A stretch of 64,000 nucleotides of DNA from Bhargavaea cecembensis DSE10. Lineage in GTDB: Bacteria > Bacillota > Bacilli > Bacillales_A > Planococcaceae. Position numbers and translations under genes: made by a program. The stretch is from positions 124,001-188,000 of the forward strand of contig NZ_AOFT01000004.1 of NCBI RefSeq assembly GCF_000348905.1, given 5' to 3'. Below are positions 32,974-41,756 of the stretch, piece after piece; position 1 is the first letter of the stretch, and each line of letters begins with the position of its first letter. The notes under the pieces are model-generated. The model was not told the DNA's origin. It saw only the letters and a list, made by a program, of their open reading frames with translations, and ran no database searches.

Positions 32974-33834
32974 TCAGACGTTCACTTTTTCACGGGCGCC
33001 GATAAACTGGTCGACGTACTCGACAAACCGATCTTCCTTTTCAATCTGGAACCAGTGTCCGCATTCCTTGATCATGACAAGCTCCGCTTTCGGGATATGC
33101 TCCATCAGGAAAAGCGATGCCTCTTTCGGAACGAACTGGTCCTCGTATCCATGCAGGATCAGCACATCCTGTTTGATCCGCCTCAGTGCACTGACCGGGA
33201 TGGCGATCTCAAGAGGCGACTGCGGGAACAGCTTCGGATAAAGCTCCCGGACCTCAGGCTTCATGATGTTCTGATAGCGGAGCCGGACGATTTCTTCAAG
33301 GCTATCCCCGATGACTTTTTCGTCATAAAGGAACCAGGTCACGAGATTCCTGAATGCCTCGATTGTGGGATCCTTAAAGAAGTTCGTCATCCTCACGATT
33401 TCGATCGGCGGGGTCGTGCTGACCGGCCCTGCACCGCCGCTGCCCATCAGCGTGATCTTGTCGAACCGGTCACCGGAGTGCATGAGTGCACTGAGGGCGA
33501 TGAATCCCCCCATTGAATTCCCTACAAGATGGGCCTTCCGGATTCCGTGATGATCCATCAGTTGGAGAATCTGCTTGACCCGCAATGTCGTCCATTGCCA
33601 GAATGTCAGATTGGTATCTTCAGGCAACCCTGTCTTGCCGAAGCCGACGAGGTCCGGTGCAATCACCTGATACTTTCCGGAGAAACGGGGGAGGATGTAC
33701 TTCCAGTTTGATTCCCCGTTGGCTCCCGGTCCCGATCCGTGAAGGAAGATGATGGTCTCATCGTGCTCCTCACCGGCGTGGCAATAGGATGTTGTGAACC
33801 CTTCTGTTTTCAGTTCCTTGATTTTGTAGGACAT
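32974..33834 (-). CDS. Meta-cleavage-product hydrolase 3
   Basis: This 286-aa BphD/HsaD-type hydrolase has HGSGPGANGESNW, S107 in GNSMGG, D232 in GYEDQF and H260 in ECGHW. It is first in its operon, divergent from regulator 2, with a perfect cre match 46 bases upstream. The divergent arrangement suggests regulator 2 controls it directly. Confidence 0.88.
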   Translation of the reverse strand: MSYKIKELKTEGFTTSYCHAGEEHDETIIFLHGSGPGANGESNWKYILPRFSGKYQVIAPDLVGFGKTGLPEDTNLTFWQWTTLRVKQILQLMDHHGIRKAHLVGNSMGGFIALSALMHSGDRFDKITLMGSGGAGPVSTTPPIEIVRMTNFFKDPTIEAFRNLVTWFLYDEKVIGDSLEEIVRLRYQNIMKPEVRELYPKLFPQSPLEIAIPVSALRRIKQDVLILHGYEDQFVPKEASLFLMEHIPKAELVMIKECGHWFQIEKEDRFVEYVDQFIGAREKVNV

Positions 33835-33879
33835 TTCCCTCTCCCCTTTCAGTTACCTGCTGTGCAATTACAGATTACT

Positions 33880-33893
33880 TGTAAACGTTTTCA
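33880..33893 (-). promoter_or_regulatory. cre site in the divergent promoter region
   Basis: TGTAAACGTTTTCA (plus strand) fits the CcpA operator TGWAANCGNTNWCA at every position. It lies between hydrolase 3 and regulator 2. A weak relative of the shared island motif (33901-33916, TCGGTGTTTTTATTTA) follows it. Confidence 0.7.
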
Positions 33894-34014
33894 CTATCTA
33901 TCGGTGTTTTTATTTATATCTTCTGTATTTTCAATAAACAATATTGTATAGTGAGTTACAACTCTTATTGGTTAACCGAATCTATTACCACAGTACGGCA
34001 TAGGGGGAAACAGG

Positions 34015-35790
34015 ATGAGAAGGTCGTCCACTGTGCAGGCTTCCGATTTGGTGGTCACTTCGGAGGCTTTCGGTCTTCTGAGGAAAGCACTGATTGAAAA
34101 CCTGGGAACTGAGAAGTCGGGAAAGCTCCTTCTTCAATTCGGGAAAAGGCTGGGGGAAAACAAAGCACTGGAATTGAAAAATCACCATTCGGACCTGGCT
34201 GCACTGATCAAAGAAGCCACAAATGCCCATATCGAGCTCGGTCATATTTCCGCAGTGCTTTACCCGGAGATCAAACCTGGAATTGATGGGCGGATTGAAT
34301 TCACACAGGGAGTCGGCATATGGAAGGATTCGTTTGAGGTCACCCTTCATCTCAACCATTTTGGCCAATCGGAGGAGTGCTCCTGCTACACACTCAGCGG
34401 GTTTGCCAGCGGAATGATGAGCACCATTTTCAGCGAGGAAATCTTCGTAAAAGAAATGACATGCCGCAGCAAGGGGGACCCGGACTGTTCGTTTGATGCC
34501 CGCACCCGCGATGATTGGGAAAGTCTGGGCGAGGATCTGGAGATTTACGATTCCACCACGTTCATTGATGAACTAGAGGCAACATACGATGAACTTTTCG
34601 AACACCGGAAACTGCTCAATAAAGTCACCGCTTATCATCATCAGCTGACAACCGCACTGACAGACGGCAAGGGTATTCAGGAGATTGTAAATATCGCACA
34701 GGGAATTCTGCGGCAGACCGTCATCCTCTATCACCCTTCCGGCAGTGTGGCCCATCATTCCGAATCCGCTGATCAATCCGGCCCGGATTTGCCCGGACAC
34801 CTGCTTTCCGCTGTCAAGAAGGCACAAATCATCCGGTACAATTCTTTCTATTACCTCGTCAGCCCCATCTACCTTCAGAACAAACTGCATGCCTTTATCG
34901 CTTTTCAGTACGAAACAAGGGATATCAATGAAGAGGATCACCTTTTCATCGAGCGGCTTGTCAGCGTACTGAGCCTTTGCATGCTGAACAGCCAAGTGGC
35001 ATTTGAAGCTGCGGAACGGCTTAAAATCTCGTTGCTCGACCAGCTCATCCATGAACAATGGGAACAGGACGAGCATTTCATCTCCCGTCTCAAGTACAGC
35101 CAGCCCGGTATTGAAAGCCATTACACAACTGTAGCCATTCAATACAAAAGAAACCCGGATGAACAGATTGACCGGATTGAGCTTCTGATGCACTTCGCAA
35201 TGCTGATTGATAAGTACCGATTAAAGGCACTGATCACCGCCAAACAGGATTACTTGATTGTTGTGGGCTATAGCATAGATGATCCTGACACCTTCAGAAA
35301 GTCAGTAGCTGCGGTCATGGATCAATATCAGAACAGCTATCCGGGATTCACTCTGACTGCAGGATTCAGTACCCCGTTTGATGACTTGACCCGCATCAAA
35401 CCATCACTTGCCCAGGCAGTGCAGGCGATGAATTTTCCAAACGGCGAACGCTTCACCCATTTCAATGATCTTGGGTTTCTCGGGATCCTTCTGGAAGACA
35501 GCGACCCGGAAAAGCTTCTTCATCTCGCCCGCAAACAGTTCAACGACCTGCTTGATACACGGGATGACAAAAACAAAGAGCTGCTTCAGACCCTTTATGC
35601 TTACCTGAAACATGGCGGGAGATTCGAAAAAATCGCCAGGGAACTGTCCCTTTCCGTCGGCGGCGTCCAGTACCGGATGAGGAAAATCGAGGAGACATTG
35701 GATATCAACTTAAAGGATCCTTCTGTTACGTCCTATTGTCTGATCCTGCTGGAATCGCTGATCCTGATGAATCAATTATCGCTGTCTTGA
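34015..35790 (+). CDS. Regulator 2: XylR_N/V4R sensor with PucR-type C-terminus
   Basis: The 591-aa paralogue of regulator 1 has the same order: XylR_N/V4R (about 15-165), short helical linker, GAF-like middle, and PucR helix-turn-helix (LYAYLKHGGRFEKIARELSL, VGGVQYRMRKIEETLDINLK). Metal ligands C124, E147, C150 and C158 keep the MopR spacing. Trp W103 is kept, and here the MopR phenol-binding His seems present as H77 (LGHISAV), unlike Q80 in regulator 1. It is the only plus-strand gene in the island proper, divergent from hydrolase 3, with AGGGGG upstream. Confidence 0.85.
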   Translation: MRRSSTVQASDLVVTSEAFGLLRKALIENLGTEKSGKLLLQFGKRLGENKALELKNHHSDLAALIKEATNAHIELGHISAVLYPEIKPGIDGRIEFTQGVGIWKDSFEVTLHLNHFGQSEECSCYTLSGFASGMMSTIFSEEIFVKEMTCRSKGDPDCSFDARTRDDWESLGEDLEIYDSTTFIDELEATYDELFEHRKLLNKVTAYHHQLTTALTDGKGIQEIVNIAQGILRQTVILYHPSGSVAHHSESADQSGPDLPGHLLSAVKKAQIIRYNSFYYLVSPIYLQNKLHAFIAFQYETRDINEEDHLFIERLVSVLSLCMLNSQVAFEAAERLKISLLDQLIHEQWEQDEHFISRLKYSQPGIESHYTTVAIQYKRNPDEQIDRIELLMHFAMLIDKYRLKALITAKQDYLIVVGYSIDDPDTFRKSVAAVMDQYQNSYPGFTLTAGFSTPFDDLTRIKPSLAQAVQAMNFPNGERFTHFNDLGFLGILLEDSDPEKLLHLARKQFNDLLDTRDDKNKELLQTLYAYLKHGGRFEKIARELSLSVGGVQYRMRKIEETLDINLKDPSVTSYCLILLESLILMNQLSLS

Positions 35791-35797
35791 CAGAATA

Positions 35798-35832
35798 AGA
35801 GAGTTTCGGGTCGAACCCGGAACTCTCTTTTT
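35798..35832 (+). terminator. Regulator 2 terminator
   Basis: A stem of about fifteen base pairs (AGAGAGTT...AACTCTCT) is followed by TTTTT. Confidence 0.88.
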
Positions 35833-35841
35833 ATCTCCACA

Positions 35842-35876
35842 CAACAAAACACCCCCCTGCCAAAAGCAGGAGGGTG
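35842..35876 (-). terminator. Terminator of the MFS gene at 35898
   Basis: CACCCCCCTGC / GCAGGAGGGTG stem is followed on the minus strand by TTTTGTTGTG. Confidence 0.75.
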
Positions 35877-35897
35877 AAAAGAAGATTCAGGTGACCA

Positions 35898-37097
35898 TTA
35901 CTCAACAGACACCTGAGGCGCACCGGTCTTGGCCCTCGGCATTTTCACCGCAACATACCAGACCAGCGCCAGTGCAAACAGGCCGACGGTGCTGATGAGG
36001 AGCGGGAAACGCCCGATGTCCTGGTTGAACAGCTGCATGATCGCTCCGAAGACGAATGGTCCAAGGATACCGCCAAGCCCCTGTGCCACAACGACGAGAC
36101 CGACATAGGAAGTCCCGGAATTCGGCGGCGTCGCCTCGGTGACACGCGCGAACACACCCGGAAGCCCGATGCCCATCCCTGCCCCTCCGATGATGCTTCC
36201 GATAAAGATCATCGTCAGGCTATGGGAGAAGTAGCAGACCAGCATCCCCACACCCGTCATCAGGACGGCGACCGGCAGATAAGAGACCGGGAGCAGGTGC
36301 TTGACCTTCCCGAAGACAAAACCGGCGAGGAGTGTTCCGAACGTAAAGACGGAAATTGCCATGCCCGCCTGTGTCGCAGTGCCGAGCTGGTCGTTCTGGA
36401 TGACAACCGAAATGTTGGTCACATAGCCGAAGATCAGAGCGGAGTAAACCATCTGTCCGAGTGTGACCGAATAAACCACTCTCGGTGTTTTGACTTTGAC
36501 CTTTCCGGCTTCCGCCTGACCTTCCTTCTTTTTTGGTTCCGGCAGGTAAAGGAACGTCAGCGCCAGGATGAAGATCGGAAGCAGGTATGTGAGGAACCCG
36601 TACTGCCAGCCGAACGCATCCGCAAGCATGCCGCCAGCGAGCTGGTAGAAGATCGCCCCGATGCAGGCGACGGTGGACGTGCCGAAGCCGATCAGGAAGT
36701 CCTTCTCGCGCCCTTCGAAGAAATCGGTGATGATATCGATCGACAGCGGCATCGTGATCCCTACACCGAGACCGAGCATCCCGCGGAAGGCGATGATGAG
36801 CGGCAGGTTATCCGCAAGGAAGAACGGCATCGTTCCGCCGATGACAAACAGCGTCAGACCGGTGAACAGGAGATGCCGCTTGTTGAAACGTGCAGACAGC
36901 TTGCCGTAGAAAAGTGCGGGAAGAATCTGCAGCAGGCCCGGGAACGTCGCCACCATCATGACGATGGTCGGGTTGTAATCCGGGAACGCCTTGATGATGT
37001 CGGCCATGATCGACCCGGCGACGCCCGCCGCCACGTCCTGGAACGCGATGAGCACAATGAGGAACTTCAGGAAATTGCGGTTGATGTTTCGCTTCAT
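35898..37097 (-). CDS. MFS transporter, unknown substrate
   Basis: The 399-aa 12-helix permease (NFLKFLIVLIAFQDVAAGVA at helix 1, YGKLSARFNKRHLLFTG in loop 2-3) is a drug/sugar-type MFS of the short class. It has a charged cytosolic loop after helix 6 (EPKKKEGQAEAGKVKVKTPR). A good ribosome site (AGGGGG) precedes the ATG. It could belong to the sugar-acid region to its right or to the aromatic island to its left. The ~330-base gap upstream does not decide. Confidence 0.8.
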   Translation of the reverse strand: MKRNINRNFLKFLIVLIAFQDVAAGVAGSIMADIIKAFPDYNPTIVMMVATFPGLLQILPALFYGKLSARFNKRHLLFTGLTLFVIGGTMPFFLADNLPLIIAFRGMLGLGVGITMPLSIDIITDFFEGREKDFLIGFGTSTVACIGAIFYQLAGGMLADAFGWQYGFLTYLLPIFILALTFLYLPEPKKKEGQAEAGKVKVKTPRVVYSVTLGQMVYSALIFGYVTNISVVIQNDQLGTATQAGMAISVFTFGTLLAGFVFGKVKHLLPVSYLPVAVLMTGVGMLVCYFSHSLTMIFIGSIIGGAGMGIGLPGVFARVTEATPPNSGTSYVGLVVVAQGLGGILGPFVFGAIMQLFNQDIGRFPLLISTVGLFALALVWYVAVKMPRAKTGAPQVSVE

Positions 37098-37377
37098 AGG
37101 ATCCCCCTTAATGAATTGAACCTCACAACAATCCGACAGGAGCCGTGTTTACCTTTTTTATAACGGACCAGCAGATCGTCCCCCTTTCTCTCCCTCCGGA
37201 GAAGCAATAATTGAATTGAGAAAGCGCAAGGCAGAAAATAAAGCGCTTACATCACTTCGCTCACTAATTGTATTTTAAATTTTCTGAGACTTAAATACAT
37301 GGCGATGAAGTCCATAGCTGGTTGCCGAATTACCTAGGGATTGGTGGTAAATAGTTGCGGAAAGCGGGACGCATATG
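37098..37377 (-). promoter_or_regulatory. Promoter region of the MFS gene, with a cre-like element
   Basis: About 280 bases without a gene. Minus strand TGTAAGCGCTTTAT at 37238-37251 resembles a cre site with two mismatches. The rest (37255-37370) is AT-rich with no clear hairpin or repeat. Confidence 0.35.
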
Positions 37378-37410
37378 AAAAAAGTCCCGTCCGGCAAGAC
37401 CGGACGGGAT
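37378..37410 (-). terminator. Terminator of the SMP-30-like gene
   Basis: Stem GTCCCGTCCGG / CCGGACGGGAT is followed on the minus strand by six T's. Confidence 0.88.
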
Positions 37411-37427
37411 TTCACTGAGTGTAGGAT

Positions 37428-38390
37428 TTACTTTGAGCCGTAAAGCGGCAGGCCCTCTTTTTTCACCTTGATGCGCCAGACTTCGTTCTTGGAGGATTCG
37501 GTGACATACAGGTACCCGTCCCTGAACGCAAGGTTGGTGGTAAAGGTTCCGGCACCTTCCGGCAAGCGGATCGTTCCGTATTTAAAGCCGCTTGCATCAA
37601 CGACGGCAATCTCGCCGGCCTGGAAGTGGGCGAAGTACAGATTCCCTTCTTCGTCCACAGCCACTCCGTCCGGTCCGATGCCGCCTTCAAACTGGGCAAA
37701 GACGAACGGAGTTTCAGGGGAAGCCGCCGCAGCCTTGGACGGTGCGGAAACAATCCGGTTCTTGCCGAACTCAGAGATGTACACACGATTGCCGTCCGCA
37801 GAAATGGCGACACCATTCGGATAGGCAATGCCATCCGCAAACACTTCGACTTCTTCCGTCTCAGGATTCAGGTAATAAACTGTGCCCGTCGGATTCAGGG
37901 CATCGGACCCGATCGGATCGGTGAAGTAAAGCCCGCCCTTCTCATCGAATACCAGGTCGTTCAGCCCTTTGTATCCGCTGAGGACGGTTTCCGTTGTTCT
38001 CTTCTCTGGATCATAGGCAAACAGATTGCCCGTAATACTTGTGATGAACAGGCGTCCGTCCTTGTGGAACTTCGCTCCAACGGCACCCGGGATCTCGTCC
38101 ACGGTTTTCACCTTGTTCCGCTCAACCTTCAGAAGCTCGTTGGACATCGGACTGACCATCCACATCGAACCGCTGCGGTCGAAGTTAATCCCTTCCATAA
38201 AGCGGCTCTCCGCCGCGCCGTCGACGACTTTTTCCCATTTCGCGCTCGGATGGATGATCTCGGAGATGCTGTGCCGCTCCCCCTTCGGCACCTTCTTGGT
38301 TTCATACAGCGACTTGGCCCCGACAAAGGTCACCGTGACCAGACAAAGCGCAATCAATACGGCAATCGTTACACCCAACTTCTTCTTCAA
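37428..38390 (-). CDS. Exported SMP-30/gluconolactonase-like beta-propeller protein
   Basis: The 320-aa product has an N-terminal signal/anchor (MKKKLGVTIAVLIALCLVTV) and then a six-bladed beta-propeller with repeats of the type GLYFTDPIGSD, VAISADGNRVYISEF, VAVDEEGNLYFAHF and LAFRDGYLYVTESS. SMP-30 proteins hydrolyse lactones with a Ca2+ ion; GLNDLVFDEKG and PNGVAI are where metal ligands usually lie. The start is TTG, nine bases after GAGGGGG; an earlier in-frame ATG lies inside that site. The extracytoplasmic location suggests sugar-lactone opening outside the cell before sugar-acid uptake. Confidence 0.75.
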   Translation of the reverse strand: MKKKLGVTIAVLIALCLVTVTFVGAKSLYETKKVPKGERHSISEIIHPSAKWEKVVDGAAESRFMEGINFDRSGSMWMVSPMSNELLKVERNKVKTVDEIPGAVGAKFHKDGRLFITSITGNLFAYDPEKRTTETVLSGYKGLNDLVFDEKGGLYFTDPIGSDALNPTGTVYYLNPETEEVEVFADGIAYPNGVAISADGNRVYISEFGKNRIVSAPSKAAAASPETPFVFAQFEGGIGPDGVAVDEEGNLYFAHFQAGEIAVVDASGFKYGTIRLPEGAGTFTTNLAFRDGYLYVTESSKNEVWRIKVKKEGLPLYGSK

Positions 38391-38521
38391 ATGAACATGC
38401 CCCCTCACTCCGAATTGCGGCTTCCCCTAAAGCTCTTGACCAGCCCATGAAACCGCTATCATTAACTATAGAAGCAGAAAGAGAGGGCGGACAATATGAA
38501 GAATTATCGGAGATTGGGAGA

Positions 38522-39511
38522 TTATTCGTAGGAATTTGTTGTATTGCGGGAAGCTTTTACTTCAGAGTTGATCAGAGATGGAGGTGTCTTCCCGCTCAAG
38601 CCCTCGATTAGGTTCTGAATCGCCAGCCTCGCCATTTCCAATCGGGTCTCCGACGTTGCGGAGCCGATATGGGGCAGTGCGACCGCATTCGGAAGGCTGA
38701 GCAGCGGATGACTGATGCCGATCGGCTCCTTTTCGAACACGTCCAGTCCCGCAGCGAGAATTCGGCCGGACGTCAGCGCTTCAACCAGGGCATTCTCGTC
38801 AACAAGTGCCCCTCTTGAACCATTAATGAAGATGGCGCTCTCTTTCATCAATCCGAACTCTCTTTCCCCGATCATTCTGATGGTTTCTGGTGTCTGCGGA
38901 GCCATCAGGCAGACAAAGTCCGACTGTCTCAATAAATCCTCCAGATCCCTATAGACGGCATCTAACTTCGCCTCTGCTTCAGGCTTTCTCGTCCGATTAT
39001 GGTAAAGGATCTCCATCCGGAATCCGAACCGCGCCCGCTCGGCAACCGCCTGTCCGATTTTCCCCATTCCGATCATTCCCAGGGTTTTCCCGTGGACATC
39101 CACTCCGAACAGTGAATTGTCGATTTTTCCGGTCCAGCTGCCTTCCTTTACATAGCGGTCCAGTTCAGGAATCCTTCTAGCCGTTGAAATGAGCAGTCCG
39201 AAAATGGCATCAGCCGTCGTCTCGGTCAGGACATCGGGTGTGTTCGTTGCAAGGATTCCACGATTCGTCAGTTCATCGATGTCGAGATTGTCATACCCGG
39301 CTGAAATGTTGCTGACGATCCTCAATGAAGGGGCCCGGTCAAGCAGTGCAGAATCAACCACCAATCCAGAACCTATCAGCCCTAAAGAAGACGGAAGAGC
39401 CTGCTCAAATTCCGGGCTGCCCGGTGCGGCCGTGACAACTTCAAACTGCTTTTCCAGTTCCGCCACACACCCATCCGGCATTGCACTATAAATCATCACT
39501 TGTTTCTTCAT
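38522..39511 (-). CDS. D-isomer-specific 2-hydroxyacid dehydrogenase (glyoxylate/2-ketogluconate reductase type)
   Basis: The 329-aa NAD(P)H enzyme reduces a 2-oxo acid. It has the Rossmann GMIGMGKIGQAVAERA and catalytic Arg in NGSRGALVDENAL, Glu in LDVFEKEP and His in LPHIGSATSET. The GNTRNRTR-like HNRTRKPEAEAK after strand 2 suggests NADPH preference. GGAGGAG precedes the ATG. It is separated from the SMP-30 gene and from gntR. Sugar-acid neighbours fit a GhrB/TkrA-like role. Confidence 0.85.
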   Translation of the reverse strand: MKKQVMIYSAMPDGCVAELEKQFEVVTAAPGSPEFEQALPSSLGLIGSGLVVDSALLDRAPSLRIVSNISAGYDNLDIDELTNRGILATNTPDVLTETTADAIFGLLISTARRIPELDRYVKEGSWTGKIDNSLFGVDVHGKTLGMIGMGKIGQAVAERARFGFRMEILYHNRTRKPEAEAKLDAVYRDLEDLLRQSDFVCLMAPQTPETIRMIGEREFGLMKESAIFINGSRGALVDENALVEALTSGRILAAGLDVFEKEPIGISHPLLSLPNAVALPHIGSATSETRLEMARLAIQNLIEGLSGKTPPSLINSEVKASRNTTNSYE

Positions 39512-39541
39512 CCGATCTCCTCCGCATTTGCACAATGAGCC

Positions 39542-39573
39542 AAAAAGAAAGCAAGGCGGAAAATCCGCCCTGC
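39542..39573 (-). terminator. Terminator of the GntR gene
   Basis: GGCGG...CCGCC stem inside a longer imperfect repeat is followed on the minus strand by TTGCTTTCTTTTTG. Confidence 0.75.
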
Positions 39574-39574
39574 C

Positions 39575-40270
39575 TCATGATTCCGTCCTTAGCTCACTGT
39601 TCAGGATCTTGTCTCTCACATACTTCAGGTGATCATACATCTTCTGGAACGCCTCTACAGGATCCCGTTTTTTAAGCGCTTCCAAGATGGCTTCATGGTA
39701 CTGAATGGTGAGGTCCGGCTCACGGAATGGGATGAGCGAATCGGTCTTTTCGTGGGCGATCAGAAGCGATTCAATCATGCCTTCAACAACCGGATTTTTC
39801 GCGCTGAATGCAATGATCCGGTGGAATTGCTTGTCGTATACACCGTAGTTATCACGGTTGCGACGGATGTTTTCAATCGTTTCCGCGAGTTCTTCCAGTT
39901 CCTCATCAGTGATTTTCTCGGCTGCAATGGTAACGAGTCCGAGCTCAAGGGTCATCCGGGCCTCGATGACAGCCGGCAAATTGTTGATGGAGATGGCGAG
40001 CATCGCCCGGAATGGGCTGCTCCCGACCTTATGGTTGACGAACGTGCCGCCGCGCGGCTTTCTCGTGATCACTTCAAGCGTTTCAAGCGAGCTGAGCGCT
40101 TCCCGGACGACCGGCCGGCTCACATCCAGCTGCTCCATCAGTTCCATCTCCGGCGGAAGCCGGTCGCCGGGCTTCAACTGTCCGCTCAGCAATAGGGTGA
40201 CAATCTGTTCCATGACCTGCTGGGCCAGCGTATTCCGCTTTACGGTATCCACCTGATAGGGTTTCTGCAT
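39575..40270 (-). CDS. GntR/FadR-family repressor, likely of the glucarate/galactarate genes
   Basis: The 231-aa regulator has an N-terminal winged helix (LPPEMELMEQLDVSRPVVREAL, VITRKPRGGTFV) and an FCD ligand domain in which RMTLELGLVTIAA and HRIIAFSAKNPV carry the usual metal-binding acid and His residues. AGGAGGGA precedes the ATG at 40270. It sits beside gudD, and its class binds TNGTNNNACNA-type dyads. Two identical TTATTGTAAGACAATAA dyads overlap the -10s of the kdgD and tct operons, so it is the prime candidate for their repressor. Confidence 0.82.
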   Translation of the reverse strand: MQKPYQVDTVKRNTLAQQVMEQIVTLLLSGQLKPGDRLPPEMELMEQLDVSRPVVREALSSLETLEVITRKPRGGTFVNHKVGSSPFRAMLAISINNLPAVIEARMTLELGLVTIAAEKITDEELEELAETIENIRRNRDNYGVYDKQFHRIIAFSAKNPVVEGMIESLLIAHEKTDSLIPFREPDLTIQYHEAILEALKKRDPVEAFQKMYDHLKYVRDKILNSELRTES

Positions 40271-40349
40271 CGCTGTCCCTCCTCTCCTTTTGACTGACAA
40301 AACGACAATTTTCATTTCATTCATTATACAATTTCCTATGCGCCGAGGC

Positions 40350-40385
40350 AAAAAACGGAAGGCCGGCACTTACCGGTCTTCCGTT
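40350..40385 (-). terminator. Terminator of the kdgD-gudD operon
   Basis: AACGGAAggCCGG / CCGGtcTTCCGTT stem follows gudD; the minus strand continues with TTTTTT. Confidence 0.85.
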
Positions 40386-40400
40386 TCATGTATCCGTTCA

Positions 40401-41756
40401 TCAACGGACCAGGCAAGGTTTTTTCGGGTCAAACGTCCACCCCGGGATCAGGTACTGCATCCCTACGGCGTCATCCCGGCGGCCGAGTTTCATGTCCACA
40501 TAAAGCTTATGGGCCTTTTGAATTTCATCCATATCAATGTCTATACCGAGACCCGGGGCTTCCGGTACGGCCACTTCACCGCCTTTAATCTTCAACGGAT
40601 TTCTCGTCAGGCGCTGGCCGTCCTGCCAGATCCAGTGTGTATCGATCGCCGTGATTTCCCCAGGCGCCGCCGCTGCCACATGCGTGAACATGGCAAGAGA
40701 AATGTCAAAGTGGTTATTGGAGTGCGACCCCCAGGTAAGGCCCCAGTCGTGGCACATCTGCGCGACCCGGACCGACCCCTGCATCGTCCAGAAGTGCGGA
40801 TCCGCAAGCGGGATGTCGACTGAGTGCAGCTGGATGGCATGGCCCATCTGGCGCCAGTCCGTCGCAATCATATTGGTCGCGGTCGGCAGTCCTGTCGCCC
40901 GGCGGAATTCGGCCATCGTTTCCCTTCCCGAATATCCGTCTTCAGGACCACACGGATCTTCCGCGTACGCTAGTACGTCACCCATTCCCTTGCAAAGACG
41001 GATTGCATCCTCCAATAGCCAGCCGCCGTTCGGGTCAAGTGTGATGCGTGCCTCGGGGAAGCGCTTGGCCAGTGCGGTCACCGCCTCGATTTCCTCCTCA
41101 CCCGGCAGGACACCGCCCTTCAGCTTAAAGTCCTCAAACCCATATTTGTCATAAGCCGCTTCGGCAAGGCGGACAACCGCTTCCGGCGTCAGGGCCTCCT
41201 CGTGACGGATCCGGTCCCAGCCGTCCTGCTCGCCCGACCCGTCACTGTATGGGAGGTCTGTCTTGTTCCGGTCCCCGACATAAAACAGGTAGCCGAGCAT
41301 CTTGACCTTATCGCGCTGCTGTCCTTCACCAAGAAGTTCAGCTACCGGTACGCCGAGATGCTTGCCGAGCAGATCCAGGAAGGCCGCTTCCAGCGCGGTC
41401 ACCGCGTGGATGGTGGTCCGAAGGTCAAACGTCTGATTGCCCCTGCCCCCGGCATCCTTATGGGCAAATGCCTTCCTGATCCGGTTCAGTACACTGTTGT
41501 ACCGTCCGATCGGCTGCCCTTCAACAAGGGATGCCGCCTCTTCCAGAGTCTGCCTGATTGCCTCGCCGCCCGGCACTTCACCCGCTCCGATGTTCCCGCC
41601 GCTGTCTTCCAGCAAGACGATGTTCCGGGTAAAGAACGGTGCATGAGCGCCGCTCAGGTTCAGCAGCATGCTGTCCCTTCCCGCCACCGGGATAACCGTG
41701 ACCTTCCGGACCACCGGTGTTTCTGTCTTTTTCGCTTCCTCAACTGCCGTTTTCAT
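40401..41756 (-). CDS. gudD: Glucarate dehydratase
   Basis: The 451-aa enolase-superfamily enzyme dehydrates D-glucarate (and L-idarate) to 5-dehydro-4-deoxy-D-glucarate. GudD marks are [17 protein letters not shown] (KxK base), [31 protein letters not shown] and the catalytic-His segment [10 protein letters not shown]. Length matches B. subtilis GudD. It overlaps gudP by ATGA. It is last in the operon kdgD-aldehyde dehydrogenase-gudP-gudD. Confidence 0.93.
   Translation of the reverse strand: MKTAVEEAKKTETPVVRKVTVIPVAGRDSMLLNLSGAHAPFFTRNIVLLEDSGGNIGAGEVPGGEAIRQTLEEAASLVEGQPIGRYNSVLNRIRKAFAHKDAGGRGNQTFDLRTTIHAVTALEAAFLDLLGKHLGVPVAELLGEGQQRDKVKMLGYLFYVGDRNKTDLPYSDGSGEQDGWDRIRHEEALTPEAVVRLAEAAYDKYGFEDFKLKGGVLPGEEEIEAVTALAKRFPEARITLDPNGGWLLEDAIRLCKGMGDVLAYAEDPCGPEDGYSGRETMAEFRRATGLPTATNMIATDWRQMGHAIQLHSVDIPLADPHFWTMQGSVRVAQMCHDWGLTWGSHSNNHFDISLAMFTHVAAAAPGEITAIDTHWIWQDGQRLTRNPLKIKGGEVAVPEAPGLGIDIDMDEIQKAHKLYVDMKLGRRDDAVGMQYLIPGWTFDPKKPCLVR

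Noticed and set aside
33901-33916. Fifth copy of the shared 18-bp motif
   Set aside because: Only a gapped partial match (TCGGTGTTTTTATTTA); mentioned as a weak relative, not counted.
37238-37251. cre site upstream of the MFS gene at 35898
   Set aside because: Two mismatches in the conserved end; kept only as a cre-like element in the gap note.
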